Origin: CAIWHR01 sp963823215
GTDB taxonomy: Bacteria; Pseudomonadota; Gammaproteobacteria; Burkholderiales; Casimicrobiaceae
Assembly: GCA_963823215.1 (NCBI GenBank)
Contig: CAWGKT010000004.1
Coordinates: 62,001 to 126,000 of the forward strand
Length of the DNA: 64,000 nucleotides
Direction of reading: 5' to 3'
In this document: piece by piece, positions 38,577 to 48,907 of the stretch
How the letters are laid out: the number at the start of each line of letters is the position of its first letter
How positions within the stretch are numbered: position 1 is the first letter of the stretch
Notes under the pieces: model-generated
Database searches by the model: none
Seen by the model: only the letters and a program-made list of their open reading frames with translations
What the model was told of the DNA's origin: nothing
Made by a program: the position numbers and the translations under genes

Positions 38577-40607
38577 CTACTCCTGCGCCTCGCGCTGTGC
38601 GGCCCCCCGCCGGCCGCGCCTTGCTGCATCGCGCCCTCCGGCCCTGATTGCCGGCAGCGTCACCGCGGCGCGCAGCCGCGGAAAGGGCGCGGTGAGATGC
38701 GGGATGGCCATCGCCTCGACGAAGAATTCCTGGAATCGGGGCGCGACGGCCGTCTCGATCTTCTCGATGCGGCGCACGAGCGCTTCCACGGTTGTGCGGG
38801 TGCGCCGATCGAGCAGCGCGATGCGGGCGCCGGTGCCGGCGGCGTTGCCGGCCGAGCTCACTTGGTCGAGCGTGCAGTCGGGGATCATTCCGAGCACCAT
38901 CGCGTACTTGACGTCGATGTGGCTGCCGAAGGCCCCGGCGAGGCGGATGCGGTCCACCCGATCGATGGCCAGACGCTCCATCAGCAGCCGCACGCCGGCA
39001 TAGAGTGCGGCCTTGGCGAGCTGGATCGCGCGCACGTCGTTTTGCGTGATGGCGAGCGGCGCGCGACCCTCGGCGCCCGCGTGGAGCTGGTAGGCCCAGG
39101 TGCGGCCGTCGGCGCGGATGCGCGGATTGCGCGCCGCGAGTGCGCCGTCGATCGTGCCGTCGTGCCGGATGACGCCGGCGAGGTACAGTTCCGCGACGAC
39201 CTCGATGATGCCCGAGCCGCAGATGCCGGTGACGCCGGTCGCGGCAGTCGCCGCCGCAAAGCCGGGATCAATGGACCAAAGGTCGCAGCCGATCACCTTG
39301 ACGCGCGGCTCGAGGGTCGCCGGATCGATGCGCACGCGCTCGATGGCGCCGGGTGCCGCGCGCTGGCCGCAGCTGATCTGCGCGCCCTCGAATGCGGGGC
39401 CGGTCGGGCTCGAGCAGGCGAGGAGGCGGTGGCGGTTGCCGAGAACGATTTCCGCGTTGGTGCCTATGTCGACCAGCAAGGTCATTTCATCCGCCAGGTC
39501 GGGCCGCTCGGCAAGGACGACGCCGGCCGCGTCGGCACCCACGTGGCCGGCGATGCACGGCAGGACGTAGATGCGCGCGTTGCGGTGAATGGCGAAATCG
39601 ATCTCGGTCGCCCAGAGGGTGAGCGCGGAGTCGGTCGCGAGCGCGAACGGCGCGCCGCCGAGCTCGAGCGGGCTGATGCCGAGCAGCAGGTGGTGCATGA
39701 TCGGATTGCCGACAAAGGTCGCCTCGAGGATGTCCTCCGGCGCCACGCCCGCCTGCCGCGCGACGTCGGCGGCGAGCTCGTTGATCGCGGCGCGCACGAG
39801 GTGGGTCAGCTCCTTCTCGCCGCCGGGGTTCATCATCACCCACGACACGCGGCTCATCAGGTCTTCGCCGAAGCGGATCTGCGGATTCATCGCTCCGGCG
39901 GCCGCGACGACCTCGCCGCTCGACAGGTCGCACAGGTGCGCGGCGATCGTCGTCGAGCCCACGTCGATGGCGATGCCGTACACGCGCTCGCGAAAGCCCG
40001 GCCACACGGCGATGATCTGGCTGCCGCCGTGCACGGCCACCGTCACCTTCCAGCCGCCCTGCCGCAGTGCGGGTTGCAGCTGCTGCAGCACGCGCACGTC
40101 GCAGGCGAGCCCCGTCAACCGCCACTCGAAGTCGAGCGCGTCCTCCAGGCGCCGCAGATCGCCGGACGGATCGTGCATGTCGGGCGGCTGCACCTCGACG
40201 TAATGCAGCCGGACGACGGGATCGAGCTCGATGTCGTGGGCCTCGGCGGCCTTGCGCACGACCTGCCGGTGCACCTGGCTGTCGGAGGGCACGTCGATCA
40301 CGACGTCGCCCAGCACCTGCGTCGAGCACGACAGCCGCCGCCCGGGTGCGAGCGGCTGGTGGCAGCTGTACTCCCGCTCGACCGCGCCGAACGGCGACAG
40401 GTTTTCCGCGCGCGAGGTCACGCCGTGCTTCGCGAAGTCGCCTTCGGCCAGCAGCACCTGGCAGCGGCCGCACAGGCCGCGCCCGCCGCACACCGAGTCG
40501 ATGTCCACGCCGAGCGAGCGCGCCGCCTGCAGCAGCGGCGTGCCGATGGGAACGCGCGCGCGCCGGCCCGATGGCGTGAAGACGACGAGGGCGTCCTGGT
40601 CGCTCAC
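38577..40607 (-). CDS. RamA-like ATP-dependent corrinoid activation protein (2Fe-2S, ASKHA domain)
   Basis: 676 residues. The N-terminal ferredoxin domain has CGGRGLCGRC and a later Cys (EYSCHQP) for a [2Fe-2S] cluster. The large part is an ASKHA/DUF4445 domain (GIAIDVGSTTIAAHLCDL, LVDIGTNAEIVLGN, GICGSGIIEVVAELY). Such proteins return inactive Co(II) corrinoid to Co(I) using ATP and low-potential electrons. It is the last gene of the seven-gene corrinoid operon and overlaps the pterin methyltransferase by four bases. The extreme C-terminus is Arg/Ala-rich and not conserved. Confidence 0.9.
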   Translation of the reverse strand: MSDQDALVVFTPSGRRARVPIGTPLLQAARSLGVDIDSVCGGRGLCGRCQVLLAEGDFAKHGVTSRAENLSPFGAVEREYSCHQPLAPGRRLSCSTQVLGDVVIDVPSDSQVHRQVVRKAAEAHDIELDPVVRLHYVEVQPPDMHDPSGDLRRLEDALDFEWRLTGLACDVRVLQQLQPALRQGGWKVTVAVHGGSQIIAVWPGFRERVYGIAIDVGSTTIAAHLCDLSSGEVVAAAGAMNPQIRFGEDLMSRVSWVMMNPGGEKELTHLVRAAINELAADVARQAGVAPEDILEATFVGNPIMHHLLLGISPLELGGAPFALATDSALTLWATEIDFAIHRNARIYVLPCIAGHVGADAAGVVLAERPDLADEMTLLVDIGTNAEIVLGNRHRLLACSSPTGPAFEGAQISCGQRAAPGAIERVRIDPATLEPRVKVIGCDLWSIDPGFAAATAATGVTGICGSGIIEVVAELYLAGVIRHDGTIDGALAARNPRIRADGRTWAYQLHAGAEGRAPLAITQNDVRAIQLAKAALYAGVRLLMERLAIDRVDRIRLAGAFGSHIDVKYAMVLGMIPDCTLDQVSSAGNAAGTGARIALLDRRTRTTVEALVRRIEKIETAVAPRFQEFFVEAMAIPHLTAPFPRLRAAVTLPAIRAGGRDAARRGRRGAAQREAQE

Positions 40608-41515
40608 ACCCGCCGCCTTCGTCCGACTTCGCGCCGACCGCGCGAGGCCTCGCCGGTAGCATCAGGCGGTGGCGTCTCGCGGAAACGGCGTATCCACTGC
40701 GTGCAATCCGGGTCGTGGCCCATCATCACGTCCGCGGCCATGCACGCCTTGACGATCCCGGGGTGCAGCGGATTGGTGATGGCCGACGTGAGTCCCGAGG
40801 CGATGGCCATCGTCAGGAACGCAGTGTTGATGCCTTCGCGCTGCGGCAGGCCGAAGCTCACGTTGGACGCGCCGCAGGTCGTGTTGACCTTGAGCTCGGT
40901 GCGCAACCGGTGGACGAGCTGCATCACCTGCACGCCGGCCATGCGGATGGCGCCGATCGGCATCACCAATGGATCGATGACGATGTCGCAGGCGGGAATG
41001 CCGTGATCCGCGGCGCGCTCGACGATCTTCTTCGCCACCGCGAAGCGCACGTCCGGATCCTGCGAGATGCCGGTCTCGTCGTTGGAGATCGCGACGACGG
41101 CGGCGCCGTATTTCTTCACCAGCGGCAGCACGGATTCGAGGCGCTCCTCCTCGCCGGTCACCGAGTTCACGAGCGGCTTGCCCTTGTAGACGGCGAGCCC
41201 GGCCGCGAGCGCGGCGACGATCGACGAATCGATCGACAGCGGCACGTCGGTGATCGACTGCACCAGCGCGATTGCGCGGGCCAGGATGGCCGGCTCGTCG
41301 GCGAGCGGAATCCCCGCGTTGACGTCGAGCATCTGCGCGCCGGCTTCGACCTGGGCCAGCGCATCCGCCGTCACGCGGGAATAGTCGCCGGCGGCCATCT
41401 CGGCGGCGAGGATCTTGCGTCCGGTCGGATTGATGCGCTCGCCGATGATCACGAAGGGCCGGTCGAAGCCGATGACCACTTCACGGTTGGCGGAGCTGAT
41501 GACGGTGTCGGTCAT
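40604..41515 (-). CDS. Pterin-binding (tetrahydrofolate:corrinoid) methyltransferase
   Basis: 303 residues, a dihydropteroate-synthase-like TIM barrel: GERINPTGRK, LDVNAGIPLADEPA, PLSIDSS and NSVTGEEERL are the pterin-binding segments of the MtvA/AcsE/MetH type. It should transfer the methyl group from the corrinoid protein to tetrahydrofolate. True dihydropteroate synthase is unlikely because of sequence and context. Overlaps its neighbours by four bases on both sides. Confidence 0.88.
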   Translation of the reverse strand: MTDTVISSANREVVIGFDRPFVIIGERINPTGRKILAAEMAAGDYSRVTADALAQVEAGAQMLDVNAGIPLADEPAILARAIALVQSITDVPLSIDSSIVAALAAGLAVYKGKPLVNSVTGEEERLESVLPLVKKYGAAVVAISNDETGISQDPDVRFAVAKKIVERAADHGIPACDIVIDPLVMPIGAIRMAGVQVMQLVHRLRTELKVNTTCGASNVSFGLPQREGINTAFLTMAIASGLTSAITNPLHPGIVKACMAADVMMGHDPDCTQWIRRFRETPPPDATGEASRGRREVGRRRRV

Positions 41516-42531
41516 GAAGTTGCTTTCCGGGGTTGTGTCTCAGTGCGGCGGTCGGGATGCCAGGGCACGCGGCCGCCGAGGACGCCCGATTCGCTGATCA
41601 CCTCGGCCACCGCTTCCTCCTGCCGGTAGGCCATCACGTGCACGCCGGCAACGCCCTTGATTTCGCGGATCTCCCGGACGAGGTCCACGCAGAGCCGGCG
41701 GCCTTCGCGCGCCTGGTCGGTGGCCCCGGCGAGGCGCCGGATGACCTCGACCGGGATGTGGACGCCCGGCACGCGCGTGCGCATCCACTGCGCGGCCTTC
41801 GCCGAGCGCAGCGGTCCCACGCCGACGAGGATGAAGGCGCGATTCAGCAATTGAAGATCGTCGACCTGGGCCATGAAGGACCTGAGTCGCGGCACGTCGA
41901 AGCAGTATTGCGTCTGGATGAACTGCGCACCCGCGGCGATCTTCTTCGCGAGCCGGAACGCACGCCACTCGAAGGGCGGCGCGAACGGATTCTCGGCCGC
42001 GCCGAAGAACACCCTTGGCGCGAACGTGACCTTGCGGCCGCTCTGGAAACGCTGCCCATCCCGCAACGTCGTGCCGACCTCGAGCAGCGTCATGCAATCG
42101 AGATCGAACACGGGCTTGGCCTGCGGGTGGTCGCCGTTGCCCACGCCATCGCCGGTGAGGCACAGCATGTTGCACACGCCCATCGCGGCGCCGCCCAGGA
42201 TGTCGCCCTGGATCGCGATGCGGTTCCGGTCGCGGCACGAGATCTGCATCACCGGCGCGTAGCCGACGCGCGTCAGCAGCGCGCAGACGGCGAGGCTCGA
42301 CATGTGGCAATTGGCGCCGCTGCCGTCCGTGGCGTTGATGGCATCGACGCAACCGTCGAACACGCGGGCGCGGCGATAAACGTCCTCGGGGTCCGCCGAG
42401 TCCGGCGGGTCGAGCTCGGTCGTCACGGCGAACGCCCCGGCCCGCAGCACGCGCTCGAGGCGCCCCGGCGACGTGTGGCCCGGCAGGATCGGCAGTGGAT
42501 AGCCCGGCACCGGTTCGTCTTCGAATTTCAC
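41512..42531 (-). CDS. Methylenetetrahydrofolate reductase
   Basis: 339 residues from GTG 42531 (GTGA overlap with the previous stop). FAD-TIM-barrel features: VTTELDPPDSADPED, LCLTGDGVGNGDHPQA, FIQTQYCFDVPRL. In this context it probably runs toward methylene-THF, oxidising methyl groups delivered by the corrinoid protein. The zinc-ribbon partner protein is encoded just upstream. Methionine-synthesis MetF would usually stand alone. Confidence 0.9.
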   Translation of the reverse strand: MKFEDEPVPGYPLPILPGHTSPGRLERVLRAGAFAVTTELDPPDSADPEDVYRRARVFDGCVDAINATDGSGANCHMSSLAVCALLTRVGYAPVMQISCRDRNRIAIQGDILGGAAMGVCNMLCLTGDGVGNGDHPQAKPVFDLDCMTLLEVGTTLRDGQRFQSGRKVTFAPRVFFGAAENPFAPPFEWRAFRLAKKIAAGAQFIQTQYCFDVPRLRSFMAQVDDLQLLNRAFILVGVGPLRSAKAAQWMRTRVPGVHIPVEVIRRLAGATDQAREGRRLCVDLVREIREIKGVAGVHVMAYRQEEAVAEVISESGVLGGRVPWHPDRRTETQPRKATS

Positions 42532-42995
42532 GGCGTCCCCGCGCCGCGCGCCGATGGGTCCCGTGCAACGGCCAGCCACGACGAGCGGCCCTCGAGCCTC
42601 CGGTCCACGGCGAACTGCACGACGCACACGGCCGCGCGGCCATCGCGCATCCGCGTGCTGCCTTCTATCGCCTCGACCCAGACGCATTTCATCTGCGCAT
42701 CCACTTCGCATTGGCCGTCCGCGCGCACGCCGCCGCAGGGGCCGTTGCGCAGCTCCTTCGGGCAGTTCATCGGGCACGACATGCCGGTCGAGCCCAGCAC
42801 GCACTGGCCGCACATCCTGCAGTCGAACAGGAAGCCCTTGACGGCCCGCTCAATGGCGGCCACGGGTCGCTCGATGCGCGCGTAACCCAGTCGCCGCCAC
42901 AGGGGATCGAGCGCAACCACGGCGCGCTCGAATAGCCCGTAGGACGCCTCCAGGCCGCGCGCGTGGCGCACCGACCATTGCCGCACCGCGCGCAT
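42528..42995 (-). CDS. Methylene-THF reductase C-terminal-type (MetV-like) cysteine-rich protein
   Basis: 155 residues; ATG 42995 with GGAGGAG. Residues about 55-95 are cysteine-rich (FDCRMCGQCVLGSTGMSCPM then NCPK and GPCGG), the signature of the methylene-THF reductase C-terminal/MetV family, thought to bind zinc or iron-sulfur and partner the reductase. It overlaps the reductase gene downstream and the next gene upstream by one base (TGATG). Confidence 0.85.
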   Translation of the reverse strand: MRAVRQWSVRHARGLEASYGLFERAVVALDPLWRRLGYARIERPVAAIERAVKGFLFDCRMCGQCVLGSTGMSCPMNCPKELRNGPCGGVRADGQCEVDAQMKCVWVEAIEGSTRMRDGRAAVCVVQFAVDRRLEGRSSWLAVARDPSARGAGTP

Positions 42996-43333
42996 CAGGA
43001 CTCCTCCGGGTTGCCCGCTGCCGGGACCGCAGGATCGGTGGCCAAGCCCTTCGCGCGGATCAGCCGCTCGAGATTGGCGTCGCTGTAGCGCGCCTCCAGC
43101 CTGGCGACTTCGGCAATGGCCTCGGTCTTCAGATCGTTGCCGCATTCGCGCGGGTCGCTGCGCTTCCAGTCGGCGATGTAAGCGTCCGAGCTGCCCTTGC
43201 CGGCGCGCATCGCCGCGCGGTCGACGGCTTCCTGGAAGCGCGCCGACAGCTGCACGCGGACGGTTTCGCGTCCCTGCTTGACGACGACCTGCGAGGGCAC
43301 GTCGCGCCAGGAGATGACGATCAGCTTCGCCAC
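42995..43333 (-). CDS. 'Virulence factor' family small protein of corrinoid operons
   Basis: 112 residues: MAKLIVISWRDVPSQVVVKQ and ARFQEAVDRAAMRAGK match a small family filed as 'virulence factor' in databases (from memory). Members I recall sit beside methylene-THF reductase and corrinoid genes, so the name is misleading; a structural or assembly role in methyl transfer is more likely. Overlaps the DUF1638 gene by 13 bases. Confidence 0.7.
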   Translation of the reverse strand: MAKLIVISWRDVPSQVVVKQGRETVRVQLSARFQEAVDRAAMRAGKGSSDAYIADWKRSDPRECGNDLKTEAIAEVARLEARYSDANLERLIRAKGLATDPAVPAAGNPEES

Positions 43334-43938
43334 ACGAGCACCGGTTCGGCCGCCGCGCGGAGGCTGCGTTGGAGCTCGCCGTAGCCCGTGACCCGATGGG
43401 CGAACGCAAGGCCCAGCCGGTCGGCCGCGGCGTGCGCCGCGACGAGGCGCTCAGGCGCATCGAGCTGCGCCAGGTAGACAAGGCGCCGGTAGTTGCCGAA
43501 ATACTGCGCGATGAGTTCCGGATGGCGATCGAGACCGAGGCCGCGGATCACCAGGCGGTCGAAGTGGCGCAGCAGGAAATCGGTGACGTAGAACGTGCCG
43601 GGCTGCTCATTGGCGAGCGCCGCAAACGTGCGGCTGCCGGCGAAGAATTCGTAGCAATGCGCGCCTGGGATGCGCTCGACTTCCTCCTCCAGGAGCACCG
43701 TGTCGAGCTCGCCACCGGTCCCGCAGTCGCCGTACGCGACGAAGATCGACGCGTACCGGTCGCGGTTGGTGCGTATCTTCTCGCGCACGGCGCCGGGAAT
43801 GCGCCGCGGGTGGTTGTGCAGGTCGGCGGGCAGGCACTGCACGTCGAGATGCGGCCATGCGTTCGCGCGCCGCAGCGCCGCGATCTCGCGGGCGAGCGCG
43901 CCGCAGGCGATCACGAGCACCTGCGCCCGGCTACCCAT
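43321..43938 (-). CDS. DUF1638 protein
   Basis: 205 residues: VLVIACGALAREIAALRRAN and FVAYGDCGTGGELD mark DUF1638. Such proteins accompany corrinoid methyltransferase systems; the reaction is unknown. The conserved Cys residues (IACGAL, YGDCGTGG) could bind a metal. Fifteen bases after the corrinoid protein gene. Confidence 0.85.
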   Translation of the reverse strand: MGSRAQVLVIACGALAREIAALRRANAWPHLDVQCLPADLHNHPRRIPGAVREKIRTNRDRYASIFVAYGDCGTGGELDTVLLEEEVERIPGAHCYEFFAGSRTFAALANEQPGTFYVTDFLLRHFDRLVIRGLGLDRHPELIAQYFGNYRRLVYLAQLDAPERLVAAHAAADRLGLAFAHRVTGYGELQRSLRAAAEPVLVWRS

Positions 43939-43953
43939 GCGCGCGCAGGACGT

Positions 43954-44673
<720 letters not shown>

Positions 44674-44689
44674 TGGCTCGCTGGAATAT

Positions 44690-44761
44690 CGGGGTCGAAT
44701 GCGACTTCCGGCGGATGGTCGGCACGTCGTCGGGGCCCCGGGAATGTCGGATCCGACCCCG
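44690..44761. repeat. Imperfect inverted repeat upstream of the corrinoid operon
   Basis: Arm CGGGGTCGAATGCGACTTCC (44690-44709) pairs imperfectly with GGAATGTCGGATCCGACCCC (44741-44760), matching at about four of five positions. It lies 17 bases upstream of the corrinoid-protein start, between divergent or tandem genes without coding content. Confidence 0.5.
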
Positions 44762-44917
44762 TTTCTCCCGGGGCTGACCAAGGTGCATGGTAGTGGGTGG
44801 GGCGGCCGCGCGCTGACGACGTAGCGACCCGGGCGTGTCGGTGGGCGACATGCGCATCGGCGAGCGGCCCCGGCCCTGTAGGCGGACGGCCAACCCGGGG
44901 GGCGACCGGGCCCGCGA

Positions 44918-46852
44918 CTAGTCTTGCGCCTGCCGGCCATTCCGGGCGTCGAGCTCTCCCCAGCGCTCGAACTTCCGGGCGAGGGCGTGCTCGACTTCCT
45001 CCGCGCGCCTTCGGTCCGCCTTGATCGCCTCGACGCTCCCCTTGTGGTAATCCGCGCTGCACATGCGCTCCGTGAGCGCGTGTTGTTCGCGTTCCAGCGC
45101 TTCTAGCTCGTCGGGCAGCGCGGCGAGCTCGCGTCGCTCCGCAAACGTGAGCTTGGTGCCGGCCGTTGCGCCGCGCCGGGTCTCGGCCTGCGCTGGTCGG
45201 GTGCCCTTCGGCTTGCCGGCGGCCTGTGCGGAGGGGGAGGCGACGGTGCCTCCCGGTGCTGCGGTCGTATGAGCGCGTCGGGCGGTCCCAAGCGCGAATT
45301 GCTCCCTCTCGGAGGGAAGAGGTGCAGCGCCAAGGGTGCACCCATGATCGCGCTGCGCCACCCAGTCGCTGTATCCACCGACGAATTCCTGCCATGTCCC
45401 CGTGCCGCCGGGGTCCGCCACCAGCGTCTGCGTCACCACGTTGTCCAGAAACGTCCGGTCGTGGCTGACCAACAGCAGCGTGCCGGGGTAGGTCTGCAGC
45501 GTGGCCTCGAGGAGCTCGAGGGATTCGATGTCAAGATCGTTCGTCGGCTCGTCGAGCACCAGCAGATTGGCCGGGAGCGCGAAGAGCCGCGCCAGCAGCA
45601 GCCGGTTGCGCTCGCCGCCGGAAAGCGCCCGCACCGGCGTGTCCGCGCGCTGTGGCGGGAACAGGAAATCACCGAGATACGAGAGCACGTGCTTGCGCCC
45701 ACCGGCAGTCTCCACCCAGTCCGAGCCAGGGCTGATCGTTTCGACGAGCGTGCGTTCGCCGTCGAGCTGCTCGCGCAGCTGGTCGAAATACGCGGTTCGG
45801 AGCTTGGTGCCGAGCCTGACCGTTCCCGAGTCCGGCGCGAGCGTGCCCAGGATCAGCTTTAGCAGCGTCGACTTGCCCGCACCGTTGGCGCCGATCAGCC
45901 CCAGCCGGTCGCCGCGCATGATGCGCAGCGTGAGATCGCGCACGAGCGGACGTCCGCCGAACGACTTCGTGACGCGGGAGAGCTCCGCGACCAACCGGCC
46001 CGAGCGCTCGCCGGCGTCGACGACGAGCTTCACGCTGCCCAGGCGTGCGCGGCGCTCCCCGCGTTCGCGCCGCAGCACCTCCAGCCGCCGCACGCGGCCC
46101 TCGTCACGCGTGCGCCGGGCCTCGATCCCCTTGCGGATCCACGCCTCTTCCTGCGCCCAGAAGTGGTCGAACTTGCGGTTGGCCACCGTTTCCGCCGCCA
46201 GCTCGGCGGCCTTGCGGGTTTCGTAGGCGGAGAAGTTGCCGGGATACGAGCGCAGCAAGCCGCGATCGAGCTCGACGATGCGGGTGGCCACGCGATCGAG
46301 GAACGCCCGGTCGTGAGTGATCACGATCGACGCCGGCTGCTTCGCGACGAGCTCCTCGACCTGCGCGATGCCGTCGAGATCGAGGTGATTGGTCGGTTCG
46401 TCGAGGAGCAGGAGGTCCGGGGCGAGGGCCAGCGCCAGGGCCAGCGCCGCGCGCTTCTTCTCGCCGCCGGACGCCGACTCGGGAGCGGTCGCTTCGTCGA
46501 GACCGAAGCGGTGCAGGAACTCGACCAGCCGCGCTTCCGTTCGCCAGCGCTCGCGCTCGTCGGCGATTCCGTCGAGCCTGCCGCGAACGGCGAGGCTCTC
46601 GCGCAGCGATGAGGCGCGTGGCAGCTCCGGCTCCTGCTCGACCAGCACGACGGAAAGCCCGTCGCGCCGCTTGACCTGCCCGTCGTCCAGCGACGCCTGC
46701 CCCGCGATGACCTTGAGCAGCGACGACTTGCCGGTGCCGTTGCGGCCGATGAGGCCGATGCGCTCGCCGTCGGCGACGACGAGGTCGGCGCGGTCGAGCA
46801 GCGGATGAAGGCCGAAGGCGAGCTCGGCATCCTGCAGGGTCAAGAGCGACAT
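44918..46852 (-). CDS. uup: ABC-F ATPase Uup
   Basis: 644 residues. Two ABC domains: Walker A GRNGTGKSSLL and GANGAGKSTLL; signatures SGGEKKRAALA and LSGGERNRLLLARL; the ABC-F linker lies between. The C-terminus is a coiled coil (ELEALEREQHALTERM) after a low-complexity hinge, which is the Uup form. It acts on the ribosome or on branched DNA. ATG 46852 is the conserved start; upstream extension is not. Confidence 0.93.
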   Translation of the reverse strand: MSLLTLQDAELAFGLHPLLDRADLVVADGERIGLIGRNGTGKSSLLKVIAGQASLDDGQVKRRDGLSVVLVEQEPELPRASSLRESLAVRGRLDGIADERERWRTEARLVEFLHRFGLDEATAPESASGGEKKRAALALALALAPDLLLLDEPTNHLDLDGIAQVEELVAKQPASIVITHDRAFLDRVATRIVELDRGLLRSYPGNFSAYETRKAAELAAETVANRKFDHFWAQEEAWIRKGIEARRTRDEGRVRRLEVLRRERGERRARLGSVKLVVDAGERSGRLVAELSRVTKSFGGRPLVRDLTLRIMRGDRLGLIGANGAGKSTLLKLILGTLAPDSGTVRLGTKLRTAYFDQLREQLDGERTLVETISPGSDWVETAGGRKHVLSYLGDFLFPPQRADTPVRALSGGERNRLLLARLFALPANLLVLDEPTNDLDIESLELLEATLQTYPGTLLLVSHDRTFLDNVVTQTLVADPGGTGTWQEFVGGYSDWVAQRDHGCTLGAAPLPSEREQFALGTARRAHTTAAPGGTVASPSAQAAGKPKGTRPAQAETRRGATAGTKLTFAERRELAALPDELEALEREQHALTERMCSADYHKGSVEAIKADRRRAEEVEHALARKFERWGELDARNGRQAQD

Positions 46853-46973
46853 CGGCGAAGGATAGTGCAATCCTGCATGCGTATACCATCCCGACAGGAG
46901 AGGGCCACATTTCTCGCGGCACGATGTCCTGCCAGTCTCGCCGCACCCGGCGGCTTCGGTTTGGCTCGCCGCG

Positions 46974-48116
46974 TTAGCGCGCAGGGTCAGGCGAACTGCG
47001 CCAGACGAGATCGAACGTCGTGACCATGGCGGCGAAATATTCCGTCGGCAGCGCACTCGTCCCGACGCCGGAGCGCCGGAGTCGATCGAAAACCTCGAGA
47101 CACAGGCGTTGCGCTTCCCGCCGCCGGCGTTCGAACACGCATTGACGGAAGGCCATGAGGGAATGCTCGAGGTCGGCCACGGGCCCACTCGCGTTTCGCA
47201 TGAGTGCCACGAGCCGGTCCGCGAAGGCAGCAGCCTCGCCAAGTCGCCGCCGGACGTCCCGCACCGCCATGCCGCCTTGCTTCGCCATTTTATCGACGGA
47301 TTCGGGTGCGAGGTTGGCAAGGAACTGTCCCATGCGTTCGTGGTACCGGGATTTCACCTGAAGATAGCAGCGCAAGAATTCCCGGGCACCCGTAGTCGAC
47401 GTCGCTTGCGCGAGGCCGGAGAGGTAACCGGAAAGCGTCCTGAACTCGAAATTCGCCACATTGGTGCGGGACGGAAAATGCGGATTGGGCGAAACGTTGA
47501 AATCCTCGCAGTACGTGGCCGTCGCCGGTGCGTATGCGTCCTGCCAGGCCTCGAAACGGGCGAACTCGAAGTCGATCAAGCCATGGCGCTTCCCATCGAG
47601 CAGCAAGTTCCCCGGCTTGAGGTCGTAGTGCATCAGGCCCTGGCAATCCATTGCAAACAGGGTGTCGAAGATCCCATGCAACTGCGGCGTATTCAGCGGA
47701 TGCTGCGACGGATGCGGATGCACGCCGGGCAGGTGGGTCGTCAGCAGAAAGTGGGCGTCGCCTGCTCTGGCCCGCGCCAGGAGTCGGTGCGCATTGCCGA
47801 TGCCCGCCTGCGGCAAACTGGCGAGCAGCGCGGCTTCGTCCGCGAATGTGACGTCGAGGTTCGTGCGCTGCGGCCCTGGCCTCGGTGCCTTGACCACGGC
47901 CGGGCGCGAAACACCGCCTCCTACGCTCAGAAGGACAAGATAACAGAGCGAATTCCTGTCGCGCGCGAACTCGGTCACCTCCCCTTCCAGGACCATCCGG
48001 ATCGCCCGTCGGATCTCGGCTGCGGCAATCGGCAACGCTCCGCGGTCGCAGATCGCGACGTCGACCCCGCCTTCGCGATTCGCGGGACCAGCACGCGCCT
48101 GCGCGCTATCGATCAT
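46974..48116 (-). CDS. Kinase-fold protein (choline-kinase/APH-like)
   Basis: 380 residues. Catalytic loop GLMHYDLKPGNLLLDG and metal loop LIDFEFARF show an aminoglycoside/choline-kinase-like fold. The N-terminal lobe is weaker (YLVLLSVGG, AVVKAPRP). It overlaps the nucleotidyltransferase gene by 11 bases and is third in an operon after a sulfatase-fold protein. By analogy with Lic systems the pair could make an activated head group, but the substrate is not shown. The C-terminal 120 residues are helical and unrecognised. Confidence 0.7.
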   Translation of the reverse strand: MIDSAQARAGPANREGGVDVAICDRGALPIAAAEIRRAIRMVLEGEVTEFARDRNSLCYLVLLSVGGGVSRPAVVKAPRPGPQRTNLDVTFADEAALLASLPQAGIGNAHRLLARARAGDAHFLLTTHLPGVHPHPSQHPLNTPQLHGIFDTLFAMDCQGLMHYDLKPGNLLLDGKRHGLIDFEFARFEAWQDAYAPATATYCEDFNVSPNPHFPSRTNVANFEFRTLSGYLSGLAQATSTTGAREFLRCYLQVKSRYHERMGQFLANLAPESVDKMAKQGGMAVRDVRRRLGEAAAFADRLVALMRNASGPVADLEHSLMAFRQCVFERRRREAQRLCLEVFDRLRRSGVGTSALPTEYFAAMVTTFDLVWRSSPDPAR

Positions 48117-48825
48117 TCGCGCCGGCCCGTTCGCTCACGCGCGAGCGCGCGATGGCGATGTCCTCGACATAGTCGAGTTCCTGCCATCGATGGCCGGCGA
48201 AATCGAACGGCGAGAACTGGATGCCGTAGTCGTCGAGCAGCGCGCGAACCACGAAGAAATAATAAGTCCGTGCCTCGTTGAACCCGCGCCGGATACGCCG
48301 GTCGAGCGTATGCGCGAAGGCGTTCGCGGCACGCTCCGACAGCTTCAGAACACCTGCGTAGGCACCGGTGAAGCCGGCGAAATTCACGCCGAACCGCTCG
48401 ACCTTCCCTTTGGCAACGGTGACGTTGATTTCCTTCGGATCGCGGATGCTGCTGTCGAACGCGATCAGCGAATCGGGCAGGGCTGCGATCAGGCTTGCCG
48501 CCAGGTGATCGGCGAGCACCACGTCGCCATGAATCACCATCAACGGTCGCTCGAACGACGCGCGAGCGAACCACAGCGAGGCATTGATTCCGGTGATGTC
48601 GAAAAACGGGTTGACGATGACACGGCAGTCGCGCACCACCGGTGCCACCGATTCAGCGCGGTAGCCGAGCACCACGTGGATGTCCGCGTTAGCGTCGTTC
48701 GTCCGGATCTGTCGCAGCATCCGACCGATCACCGGCTCGCCGTCGATGTCGATCAGACATTTCGGCCCCGTCGTCCCGTTGCCCATGCGCCTTCCCATGC
48801 CCGCGGCGAGGATCAGATAGCGCAT
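48106..48825 (-). CDS. Sugar-phosphate/phosphocholine-type nucleotidyltransferase
   Basis: 239 residues, MobA/GT-A fold: LILAAGMGRRMGNGTTGPKC with the nucleotide loop and Lys, VVLGYRAE, and VIHGDVVLAD with the metal Asp. VNPFFDITGINASLWFA resembles the substrate segment of LicC-like phosphocholine cytidylyltransferases. Probably activates a phosphorylated alcohol or sugar made by the adjacent kinase; the order of the two steps is inferred. Confidence 0.8.
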   Translation of the reverse strand: MRYLILAAGMGRRMGNGTTGPKCLIDIDGEPVIGRMLRQIRTNDANADIHVVLGYRAESVAPVVRDCRVIVNPFFDITGINASLWFARASFERPLMVIHGDVVLADHLAASLIAALPDSLIAFDSSIRDPKEINVTVAKGKVERFGVNFAGFTGAYAGVLKLSERAANAFAHTLDRRIRRGFNEARTYYFFVVRALLDDYGIQFSPFDFAGHRWQELDYVEDIAIARSRVSERAGANDR

Positions 48826-48907
48826 CGTTGGAAGGAAGACGTGATGGGGGCAGGCAACGCGATCACCCTGCGCGCTACGCGTTCGCAGCCGCGCGATGCA
48901 AACCCTA

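Noticed and set aside
44674..44917. Cobalamin riboswitch ahead of the corrinoid operon
   Set aside because: I could not find the conserved B12-box bases; only an imperfect inverted repeat is visible.
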